Assembly: GCA_031379885.1 (NCBI GenBank)
Contig: JANNFN010000047.1
Location: 1 to 7,299, forward strand
Direction of reading: 5' to 3'
From: Methylotenera_A sp031379885
GTDB lineage: Bacteria > Pseudomonadota > Gammaproteobacteria > Burkholderiales > Methylophilaceae
DNA: 7,299 bases
Shown here in pieces: positions 1 through 6,023 of this stretch (its first letter is position 1; every line of letters starts with the position of its first letter). The notes under the pieces were generated by a model. It made no database searches and was not told the DNA's origin. It worked only from the letters and a program-made list of their open reading frames with translations. A program made the translations under genes and the position numbers.

Positions 1-1390
1 CAGGTAAAAATACTGCAAAGGCTTGACTGGTAAGTGCATACCAGCTTTTGCCAGTTTTTTCATCGATAGTATTGCGCAATTCTTCAATAAAAATCGCGTC
101 TGCGCGGCGTAATAAATCGGCAAATTCAGTTTTAACTTCACCTAAAATACGTACACCCAAGCCTGGCCCTGGGAAAGGGTGGCGATATACCATATCGGCT
201 GGTAAGCCAAGCGCCACGCCGAGTTCGCGCAGTTCATCTTTGAACAAATCGCGCAGCGGTTCCAGTAGTTTTAGGCCTAATTTTTCTGGCAATCCGCCGA
301 CATTGTGGTGGCTTTTAATCGTCACCGCTTTTTTAGATTTTGCCCCACCAGATTCAATCACATCGGGGTAAATGGTGCCTTGTGCGAGCCATTTTGCGCC
401 TTTATGCCCGCCTGTGCCTGCCTTGAGTTTGGCTGCTTCCGCTTTAAATACTTCTACAAATTCACGGCCAATGATTTTGCGTTTGGCTTCAGGGTCACTC
501 ACGTCCGCCAAATGCCTCATAAATTGCGCGGTCGCGTCGACGCGAATGACTTTTGCGTGCAATTTGCCGACGAACATATCCATTACCATGTCACCTTCAT
601 TTAAGCGTAACAAGCCGTGATCCACAAATACGCAGGTGAGTTGGTCGCCAATGGCGCGGTGAATCAGCGCAGCAGCAACGCTAGAATCTACGCCACCTGA
701 GAGGCCGAGAATGACTTCCTCATCTCCGACTTGCGCTTTGATTTTGGCTACTGCTTCGGCAATGTGGTCTTTCATCACCCAGTCAGGCTTTGCTTGGCAA
801 ATTTCTAAAACAAAACGTTCTAAAATCGCTTGGCCAAGTTTGGTATGGGTGACTTCTGGGTGAAATTGCACACCATAAAAATGGCGCGTTTCATCGGAAA
901 ACGCGGCGATAGGCGTGGTTTCATTGCTGGCAATAACTTTGAAATTGGGTGGTAACACGGTGACTTTATCGCCGTGGCTCATCCATACATCTAACAAGCC
1001 GTGACCCTCAACATTGGTACGGTCTTGAATATCTTTAAATAGCGCAGAATGGCCACGGGCGCGGATTTCCGCATAACCAAATTCGCGCTTAGTGCCAGCT
1101 TCCACCTTTCCGCCAAGCTGTTGCGCCATGGTTTGCATGCCGTAGCAAATGCCTAGAACCGGAACGCCTAGCTCAAAAACGGATTGCGGCGCTTTATCTG
1201 TGTCTTCTTCGTAAGCGCTAGCGTGGCTGCCAGAGAGGATAATGCCATCGGCACCAAAATCTTTAACAAATTCATCCGACACATCGCAAGGATGAATCTC
1301 GCAATACACATGTGCCTCACGCACACGCCTAGCGATGAGTTGGGTGACTTGTGAGCCAAAATCGAGAATGAGTATTTTAGAGTGCGACAT
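1..1390 (-). CDS. guaA: GMP synthase (glutamine-hydrolysing), 3' end beyond the window
   Basis: Cytoplasmic enzyme that converts XMP to GMP using ATP and ammonia from glutamine. I read 463 codons from ATG at 1390 with no frameshift. The class I amidotransferase domain comes first: nucleophile Cys82 in GICYGMQ, and His177 and Glu179 in QFHPEV. The ATP-pyrophosphatase P-loop follows as SGGVDSS (residues 231-237), and the dimerisation domain has HPFPGPGLGVR from His404. By comparison with E. coli GuaA about 70 residues are missing past base 1. The start matches the family N-terminus (KILILDFGSQ), but the Shine-Dalgarno is poor, the preceding bases being AACGGCGCCTC. The gene lies 42 bases after the SIMPL gene in the guaB operon and probably depends on the promoter ahead of guaB. 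Oddity: the usual SGGP turn of the amidotransferase reads SGSH (residues 53-56). The identification is secure. Confidence 0.97.
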   Translation of the reverse strand, partial: MSHSKILILDFGSQVTQLIARRVREAHVYCEIHPCDVSDEFVKDFGADGIILSGSHASAYEEDTDKAPQSVFELGVPVLGICYGMQTMAQQLGGKVEAGTKREFGYAEIRARGHSALFKDIQDRTNVEGHGLLDVWMSHGDKVTVLPPNFKVIASNETTPIAAFSDETRHFYGVQFHPEVTHTKLGQAILERFVLEICQAKPDWVMKDHIAEAVAKIKAQVGDEEVILGLSGGVDSSVAAALIHRAIGDQLTCVFVDHGLLRLNEGDMVMDMFVGKLHAKVIRVDATAQFMRHLADVSDPEAKRKIIGREFVEVFKAEAAKLKAGTGGHKGAKWLAQGTIYPDVIESGGAKSKKAVTIKSHHNVGGLPEKLGLKLLEPLRDLFKDELRELGVALGLPADMVYRHPFPGPGLGVRILGEVKTEFADLLRRADAIFIEELRNTIDEKTGKSWYALTSQAFAVFLP

Positions 1391-1432
1391 GAGGCGCCGT
1401 TAGAAAAAAATGAGTTATTTAAAGGGAAAAAA

Positions 1433-2173
1433 TTAATCGGAAAGGTAGTATTCTACAGTCGAGACAATGCGTATTTTTTTAATATACGCGGTACTGGAAT
1501 CGCGGTCTTCAATGCTGAAAGTGCCTTGGCTTGCACGCTTAATTTTTCCCAATTTACTATCAGAATCTTTGGCAAATTTTTCTGCAGTTTGGCGTGCATT
1601 TTTAGTGGCTTGCTCAATCATTGCGGGCTTCACATCATTTAATTTGCTATATAAATACTGTGTGCCCATGCCATTCATTCCGTTATCATTGCCGATGGCA
1701 ATACCCAGTTTTCCAAGTTCCCCCAACTGAGTTCTAGCATCTTTTACTTTATCAACTTGATTACTATAAACCGTCACCGTGGAGCTCGCACTAAAACGAA
1801 AGGCCGAATTATTTCCACTATCATATTCGCGTGCTAACTTATCTACTATAGATGGCGCAGAAACACTCACTTCTGAGTCGTTGAAACCTTTTGATTTTAG
1901 GAATTTAACAACTTCTGCATTTTTGTCTTTAATCACATTGGATAGTTTAATTAAGTCGTTATCTGCCATATTGAAAGTAATGGGCCATATTGCGATATCC
2001 GCGTTCACCTCGCGTTCGGAAAGCCCTTTGACCTCGACAGTGCGTTCCATTGCCTTCATTGTCAGGATGCTATTCGAGATAAAATAGCCTAGGCCAAGCA
2101 AACCGATAAGTAAAAGCAAACCTAAAATTGCAGATTCCTTAACATACTGGCTTTGTTGATTGATGTTATTCAT
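1433..2173 (-). CDS. SIMPL-domain (DUF541) membrane-anchored protein
   Basis: Predicted 246-residue protein with a short cytoplasmic N-terminus, one hydrophobic segment at about residues 14-33 (rich in Leu, Ile and Gly), and a C-terminal domain that should lie in the periplasm. After the membrane segment it reads RTVEVKGLSEREVNADIAIW, which is the typical opening of SIMPL/DUF541 (YggE-like) proteins. The family often assembles into periplasmic oligomers, and its biochemical role is poorly defined. The start is ATG at 2173, overlapping the guaB stop by one base (TGATG), with AGGA at 2181-2184 placed 7 bases upstream. An in-frame TTG at 2176 is possible but sits too close to the AGGA. The gene lies between guaB and guaA on the same strand, so it is almost certainly cotranscribed and translationally coupled to guaB. 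Nothing in the sequence explains a link to purine synthesis. The family call is good and the function is unknown. Confidence 0.88.
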   Translation of the reverse strand: MNNINQQSQYVKESAILGLLLLIGLLGLGYFISNSILTMKAMERTVEVKGLSEREVNADIAIWPITFNMADNDLIKLSNVIKDKNAEVVKFLKSKGFNDSEVSVSAPSIVDKLAREYDSGNNSAFRFSASSTVTVYSNQVDKVKDARTQLGELGKLGIAIGNDNGMNGMGTQYLYSKLNDVKPAMIEQATKNARQTAEKFAKDSDSKLGKIKRASQGTFSIEDRDSSTAYIKKIRIVSTVEYYLSD

Positions 2174-2180
2174 CAATCAA
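2156..2180 (-). promoter_or_regulatory. Perfect 10-bp inverted repeat over the guaB stop and SIMPL start
   Basis: On the minus strand TTGATTGATG (2180-2171) is followed by the loop AATAA and then by CATCAATCAA (2165-2156), an exact 10-bp match. The first arm contains the guaB TGA stop (2175-2173) and the ATG of the SIMPL gene (2173-2171). It begins directly after the AGGA ribosome-binding sequence (2184-2181). In mRNA this would fold into a stem of seven A-U and three G-C pairs that hides the start codon. I infer translational coupling: a ribosome finishing guaB opens the stem so the next gene can start. It has no U-tract, so it is not a standard terminator. A DNA-binding site is a less likely alternative. 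Confidence 0.6.
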
Positions 2181-3633
2181 TCCTGTAGTTTGGCGCTTCT
2201 TTAGTAATTTGCACGTCATGCACATGCGATTCACGCATGCCAGCACTGGTGATTTGTACAAATTCTGCTTTATTGCGCATGTCTTGAATATTTGCAGCGC
2301 CCACATAGCCCATAGAGGCACGCAAGCCACCCATCAGTTGATGAATAACTGCGAGTACGCTACCTTTGTAAGGCACACGGCCTTCGATGCCTTCTGGCAC
2401 TAATTTGTCTGGATTGCCATCGGACTCTTGAAAGTATCGATCGCTAGAGCCTTTTTGCATGGCGCCTACTGAGCCCATACCGCGGTATGATTTATATGAA
2501 CGACCTTGAAACAACTCAACCTCGCCCGGTGCTTCTTCGGTGCCTGCAAACATGCCACCCAACATCACAGAATACGCACCTGCGGCGATGGCTTTGGAAA
2601 TATCACCAGAAAAGCGAATGCCGCCATCGGCAATAAACGGCACACCAGATTTTTCGAGTGCTTTAGCGACGTTGCTAATGGCGCTAATTTGCGGCACGCC
2701 CACACCAGCAACTATTCTAGTGGTACATATTGAACCTGGACCGATCCCTACTTTAACACCGTCAGCACCAGCATCTACAAGTGCTTTCGCGGCATCTGCA
2801 GTGGCGATGTTGCCACCAATCACTTCAATTTTTGGATAATTTTTCTTTACCCATTTCACACGATCTAACACGCCTTGCGAATGGCCATGCGCGGTATCTA
2901 CCACAATCACATCAACTCCAGCGGCCGCTAGCGCTGCTACTCGTTCTTCGGTACCTTCACCCACACCAACTGCAGCGCCAACACGCAAGCGGCCTTTACT
3001 GTCTTTACAGGCAAATGGGTGGTCGTGCGATTTTTGAATGTCTTTAACAGTGATGAGGCCTTTAAGCGTATCTTGCCCATCAATCACCAAAACACGTTCT
3101 AAGCGGTATTGATGCAATAAATGGATCGCTTCTTCGCGAGAAGCGCCTTCGCGCACCGTGATGAGTCTATCGCGCGGTGTCATGATGTTGCTGATAGCTT
3201 GGTCTAAATTGGTTTCAAAACGCAAGTCTCTATTAGTCACAATACCGACGATTTTGTCGCCATCTACAACGGGTAAGCCTGAAATTTTGTGTTTTTGCGT
3301 GAGTGCGATGACATCGCGTACCGTCATGTGGGGTTGAATCGTCACAGGGTCGTTCACCACGCCAGATTCAAAGCGTTTAACACGCGAAACGTGTGCCGCT
3401 TGCAGTGCAGCGGTCATATTTTTGTGAATTACGCCTAAACCACCTTCTTGTGCCAATGCAATAGCCAGTGGCGCTTCGGTGACCGTATCCATTGCCGCAG
3501 AAACCAGCGGGATATTGAGTTTGATATTGCGGGTAAGTTGAGTGCTTAAAATAACTTCGCGTGGCATTACCACAGAATGCGCGGGAACTAATAAAACATC
3601 ATCAAAGGTAAGAGCTTGTTGCAACAAACGCAT
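2173..3633 (-). CDS. guaB: IMP dehydrogenase
   Basis: Catalyses the NAD-dependent oxidation of IMP to XMP, the committed step to guanine nucleotides, in the cytoplasm. The protein has 486 residues, close to the 488 of E. coli GuaB. The N-terminus opens with LTFDDVLLVPAHS (from residue 8). A CBS pair interrupts the barrel at about residues 93-205 (SGLPVVDGDKIVGIVTNRDL, then VLVIDGQDTLKGLITVKDI). Catalytic Cys303 lies in GPGSICTTR, Asp246 in VVDTAHG, GGIR at 337-340, and the mobile-flap Arg399-Tyr400 in GSSDRY. No key residue is missing. ATG at 3633 has AAGGA (3640-3644) six bases upstream. It is the first gene of the minus-strand operon, divergent from the glycosyltransferase gene. Its TGA shares a base with the next ATG. 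Confidence 0.98.
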   Translation of the reverse strand: MRLLQQALTFDDVLLVPAHSVVMPREVILSTQLTRNIKLNIPLVSAAMDTVTEAPLAIALAQEGGLGVIHKNMTAALQAAHVSRVKRFESGVVNDPVTIQPHMTVRDVIALTQKHKISGLPVVDGDKIVGIVTNRDLRFETNLDQAISNIMTPRDRLITVREGASREEAIHLLHQYRLERVLVIDGQDTLKGLITVKDIQKSHDHPFACKDSKGRLRVGAAVGVGEGTEERVAALAAAGVDVIVVDTAHGHSQGVLDRVKWVKKNYPKIEVIGGNIATADAAKALVDAGADGVKVGIGPGSICTTRIVAGVGVPQISAISNVAKALEKSGVPFIADGGIRFSGDISKAIAAGAYSVMLGGMFAGTEEAPGEVELFQGRSYKSYRGMGSVGAMQKGSSDRYFQESDGNPDKLVPEGIEGRVPYKGSVLAVIHQLMGGLRASMGYVGAANIQDMRNKAEFVQITSAGMRESHVHDVQITKEAPNYRID

Positions 3634-3659
3634 TTGTAATCCTTATTTTCCAAAACGAG

Positions 3660-3665
3660 ATTATA
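3660..3665 (-). promoter_or_regulatory. Candidate -10 box of the guaB operon
   Basis: The minus strand reads TATAAT here, 26 bases upstream of the guaB ATG, which would give a short leader that still contains the AAGGA ribosome-binding site. No good -35 hexamer is found at 16-18 bases (the region reads around CTCGCGAA), so activation or a sequence change may be involved. This is the only strong -10 match close to guaB. The rest of the 206-base divergent gap (3634-3839) shows no further gene. Confidence 0.4.
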
Positions 3666-3788
3666 CAGAATTGTGCTTAATTTCGCGAGTGCCTAAGCTT
3701 AAGTATTGGATTTTATGAAGAATTTAGTGTTGTTTTTTCGAGTTTAGCACTATATTTTTGCTGGTAGTATTCAACTAGACTCATCAAT

Positions 3789-3803
3789 TTCTAAAATTTA
3801 GAA
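3789..3803. repeat. 15-bp palindrome upstream of the glycosyltransferase gene
   Basis: The sequence is TTCTAAA, a central A, then TTTAGAA, giving perfect 7-bp arms. It ends two bases before a TATACT -10 candidate, so it lies in the spacer/-35 zone of that promoter. The size and placement suit an operator for a small dimeric regulator. AT-rich palindromes also occur by chance, so this is a possibility and not an assignment. Confidence 0.35.
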
Positions 3804-3805
3804 GC

Positions 3806-3811
3806 TATACT
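3806..3811 (+). promoter_or_regulatory. Candidate -10 box for the glycosyltransferase gene
   Basis: TATACT lies 28 bases before the ATG at 3840, a spacing that suits a short leader. The -35 position at 16-18 bases reads near ATCAAT and is weak, and it partly overlaps the palindrome at 3789-3803. The start has no recognisable Shine-Dalgarno (the bases before it read CCTTATTATCAATTTAT), so expression may be low or depend on other signals. Confidence 0.35.
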
Positions 3812-3839
3812 TACTGATTAGACCTTATTATCAATTTAT

Positions 3840-5042
3840 ATGCGCGTACTATTTTTACATCAAAACTTCCCCGGGCAATTTCCGCATATTGCATCGCACT
3901 TAGCTAATTTGCCTGGTAATCAAGTAATTTCGATTTCGCAAGCAAATGCCCGAGGCTTACAGAGTGTGCCAAATGTAGTGTATCAACCTGCTAGGAAGGT
4001 AACTCAAAATATACACCATTATATTGCTGGCTTAGAGTCTGCCGTATTGAATGGACAAGCTACAGCAAAAGTGATGGAGGCGATTAAACAAAAAGGCTTT
4101 ATTCCAGATGCGGTGATTGGGCACGCAGGTTGGGGTGAGACCTTGTACGTAAAAGATGTTTTCCCCAACACTAAACTCATTAATTACTTTGAGTTTTTTT
4201 ACCGCGCAACTGGCGCAGATACTGACTTTGATCCAGAGTTTCCAAATACTGTAGATGATGTATTGCGTATCCGAACAAAAAACAGCATCAACTTACTGAG
4301 TTTACAGGCGAGTGATGCGGGCATTAGTCCTACGCAATGGCAAAGAAGCTTATATCCAATTGAATTTCAGTCCAAAATATCGGTTATTCATGAAGGTGTA
4401 AACACCGAAATTGCCAAACCAAATCCCAATGCAGTGTTTACATTACCCAATGGTAAAAAGTTAACAGCAAAAGATAAAGTTGTGACCTACGTAGCGCGAA
4501 ATTTGGAGCCGTATCGTGGATTCCACATGCTTATGCGAGCGCTTGAAGAAATTTGTCAACGCCAACCTGATTGTCACGTTTTAATAGTTGGTGGCGACGA
4601 TATTAGTTATGGCAGAAAACCCGATGACGCGTTAAATTATCGTGAAAAACTGATGAAAGAAGTGACCTTTGATCAAAACCGTGTGCATTTTTTGGGTAAA
4701 TTGCCTTATGCGGAGTATTTGAGCGTGTTGCAAATATCATCCGCGCATGTTTATCTAACGGTGCCATTCGTGTTGTCTTGGTCTATGCTTGAAGCGATGG
4801 CGACTGGGTGTGTAGTAATAGGCTCGAATACCGCACCAGTGCTAGAGGTGATTAATGGTAAAAATGGCTTGCTTGCAGACTTTTTTTCACCAAGTGAAAT
4901 TGCAACTAGGGTGGATGAAGTGTTATCTAACAAGAAAAAATATGAAATGATGCGTAAAAATGCGCGTGAATACGTGATAAAGCATTACAACGTGCAAAAA
5001 TCGATTCATCAGTATCAACACTTATTAGAAACTTTGATTTAA
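3840..5042 (+). CDS. GT4-type glycosyltransferase
   Basis: Predicted 400-residue cytoplasmic, GT-B fold sugar transferase, probably using a nucleotide-sugar donor. Acceptor and product cannot be told from sequence. The N-terminal domain begins MRVLFLHQNFPGQF, which I recognise from the glycosyltransferase family 4 N-terminal group (Pfam Glyco_trans_4_3 type). The domain junction reads VIHEGV (about 182-187). The C-terminal domain has YVARNLEPYRGFHML (217-231, Arg226 as likely donor-phosphate contact), LIVGGDD (248-254), HFLG (283-286), and LEAMATGCVVIGSNTAPVLE ending at Glu336. The first Glu of the classical EX7E motif is replaced by Phe310 (PFVLSWSMLE), which I recall as normal for this subgroup. 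There is no signal peptide or membrane segment. The gene is divergent from guaB and 44 bases ahead of the DUF4124 gene. No other polysaccharide gene lies in the window. The family is sure and the role is not. Confidence 0.88.
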   Translation: MRVLFLHQNFPGQFPHIASHLANLPGNQVISISQANARGLQSVPNVVYQPARKVTQNIHHYIAGLESAVLNGQATAKVMEAIKQKGFIPDAVIGHAGWGETLYVKDVFPNTKLINYFEFFYRATGADTDFDPEFPNTVDDVLRIRTKNSINLLSLQASDAGISPTQWQRSLYPIEFQSKISVIHEGVNTEIAKPNPNAVFTLPNGKKLTAKDKVVTYVARNLEPYRGFHMLMRALEEICQRQPDCHVLIVGGDDISYGRKPDDALNYREKLMKEVTFDQNRVHFLGKLPYAEYLSVLQISSAHVYLTVPFVLSWSMLEAMATGCVVIGSNTAPVLEVINGKNGLLADFFSPSEIATRVDEVLSNKKKYEMMRKNAREYVIKHYNVQKSIHQYQHLLETLI

Positions 5043-5053
5043 ACTATGGAGTC

Positions 5054-5070
5054 GCAAACGATAAGTTTGC
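5054..5070 (+). other. Small stem-loop between glycosyltransferase and DUF4124 genes
   Basis: GCAAAC (5054-5059), loop GATAA, then GTTTGC (5065-5070) form a perfect 6-bp hairpin starting 12 bases after the glycosyltransferase stop. No T-run follows. The ribosome-binding sequence GAAAGG begins four bases later. It could protect the upstream mRNA end or modulate translation of the next gene, but it does not look like a terminator. Confidence 0.4.
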
Positions 5071-5073
5071 ATT

Positions 5074-5079
5074 GAAAGG
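5074..5079 (+). promoter_or_regulatory. Ribosome-binding site that sets the DUF4124 gene start
   Basis: GAAAGG lies 7 bases before ATG at 5087. This supports that ATG over the upstream in-frame TTG at 5072, which lies only two bases ahead of this sequence, and over ATG at 5102. Confidence 0.6.
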
Positions 5080-5086
5080 CATTGAT

Positions 5087-5614
5087 ATGAAAGACATTAA
5101 TATGCGATTAGCTCAATTATCATGGATATTATGCACATTACTTTTGGCGTTTCCAATATTGGGCAATGCTGAAATTTATAAATGGAAAGATAAGGATGGC
5201 TCGATACGCTATACCGATACACCACCGCCATCTAATATTAAGCAGGAGGCCATCGGTAGCAAGAAAGCGGTCAAGCCTAGTGGTAAAGAGCCCTTAGCGC
5301 CGGTTGAAAACGCGCAAGCGGCGCCAACAAAAGTGAAAGAGTCATCTGAAGTGCCTGAAAATGCAGAGGATGCGGCAGCTGAGCAACGTCAACGTAATGC
5401 TGAAGCGGATAAAAGAAATAAACAAGAAAAAGAAGCAGAGGCTAAGCGTAAAGCAGAAAACTGCTCTGCGGCTAAGGCCAATTTTGAAACATATAAGCAA
5501 GGTGGCCGTGTTTATAAAATGAATGAAAAAGGTGAGCGCGAATATATGAGCGATCAAGATTTACAGGCAGGTAAAGCAAAAGCACAGGCTGAGATTGATG
5601 AGAATTGCAGTTAA
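5087..5614 (+). CDS. Secreted DUF4124-domain protein with Lys/Glu-rich helix
   Basis: Predicted 175-residue exported protein of unknown function. A signal peptide covers residues 1-28: charged start, hydrophobic WILCTLLLAFPIL, and a likely cut after GNA. The mature protein opens EIYKWKDKDGSIRYTDTPPP, the hallmark of DUF4124, a small domain at the N-terminus of many proteobacterial envelope proteins. A Pro/Ala/Lys linker follows (about 60-95), then a highly charged stretch rich in Glu, Lys, Arg and Ala (about 96-125) that should form a single helix or coiled coil. The C-terminal part has only two mature cysteines, Cys126 and Cys174, which could form a disulfide in the periplasm. It lies 44 bases after the glycosyltransferase gene on the same strand and is followed by a strong terminator, so the two may share a transcript. 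From memory, DUF4124 genes often sit near guaB and smpB in betaproteobacteria. Confidence 0.85.
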   Translation: MKDINMRLAQLSWILCTLLLAFPILGNAEIYKWKDKDGSIRYTDTPPPSNIKQEAIGSKKAVKPSGKEPLAPVENAQAAPTKVKESSEVPENAEDAAAEQRQRNAEADKRNKQEKEAEAKRKAENCSAAKANFETYKQGGRVYKMNEKGEREYMSDQDLQAGKAKAQAEIDENCS

Positions 5615-5638
5615 AACAGCATAAAAACTATTCTACAG

Positions 5639-5663
5639 GCGGTGCACCTACACCGCTTTTTTT
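5639..5663 (+). terminator. Rho-independent terminator after the DUF4124 gene
   Basis: GCGGTG (5639-5644), loop CACCTA, and CACCGC (5651-5656) form a 6-bp GC-rich stem followed directly by seven T (5657-5663). It begins 25 bases after the DUF4124 stop and separates this gene from the convergent rnfH. On the minus strand no T-run follows the stem directly, so it should act mainly in the plus direction. Confidence 0.85.
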
Positions 5664-5697
5664 CCAGCTGTGTCAACGGAGCACTGCCAGCATGAAG

Positions 5698-5994
5698 CTA
5701 TTTCATGGCTTTTCCATCCGCCGCGCGTTGTTTACGTACCTCTTTCGGGTCGGCGATAAGCGGGCGATAAATCTCAATACGGTCTAAGTTGCGCAACGGC
5801 GTATCTAACTTAATCAGTTTGCTAAATATGCCAATTTGATTCACATTCAAATCAATTTCTGGGTATTTTTTTAAAATACCAGATGCTCTGATAGCCGCTT
5901 CTGCATTGGCTTCTAGAGGCATATGAATTGGAATGATGAGCTGCTCTTTAGGTAGTGCGTAAGCGACTTCCACCATAATATGATCGTTATTCAA
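5698..5994 (-). CDS. rnfH: RnfH family protein (RatB/YfjF-like)
   Basis: Small protein of about 92-98 residues in the RnfH (UPF0125) family, which has a ubiquitin-like beta-grasp fold. In E. coli the homologue is ratB (yfjF), next to ratA. The biochemical role is uncertain, and the name comes from rnf clusters that are not seen here. Family signatures are VEVAYALP (8-15), EAAIRASGILKKYPEIDL (32-49), IGIFSKLIKLDTPL (54-67) and EIYRPLIADPKEVRKQRA (74-91). The start is uncertain. TTG at 5994 has a weak GAAAG seven bases upstream, while the only in-frame ATG, at 5976, has no ribosome-binding sequence and begins right at the conserved VEV strand. An in-frame stop further upstream excludes other ATG or GTG starts. 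It follows ratA by about 30 bases and is probably cotranscribed. No terminator was recognised downstream. Confidence 0.88.
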   Translation of the reverse strand: MNNDHIMVEVAYALPKEQLIIPIHMPLEANAEAAIRASGILKKYPEIDLNVNQIGIFSKLIKLDTPLRNLDRIEIYRPLIADPKEVRKQRAADGKAMK

Positions 5995-6023
5995 AGCATC
6001 ACTTTCTGTTAAAGTATCTAATT

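Noticed and set aside
305..604. Plus-strand open frames opposite guaA, including one at 48-371
   Set aside because: They are antisense to a continuous, fully conserved GuaA reading frame and show no recognisable domain or ribosome-binding site.
1779..2087. Plus-strand frames opposite the SIMPL gene, also 1382-1642 and 1467-1730
   Set aside because: The minus-strand frame has a clear membrane segment and a family motif. The plus-strand products have neither and overlap one another.
2540..2839. Plus-strand frames opposite guaB (also 2209-2403, 2506-2733, 2781-3047)
   Set aside because: They are antisense shadows of a conserved enzyme, caused by codon bias in the real gene.
3634..3839. A guanine or PRPP riboswitch, or a small RNA, in the guaB-glycosyltransferase gap
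   Set aside because: No conserved riboswitch-like core or terminator hairpin was seen, and the likely guaB leader is only about 20 bases.
5342..5557. Minus-strand, Phe- and Ile-rich hydrophobic frame opposite the DUF4124 gene
   Set aside because: Its apparent membrane character is the complement of Lys/Glu codons of the charged helix in the real gene. It has no supporting start signals.
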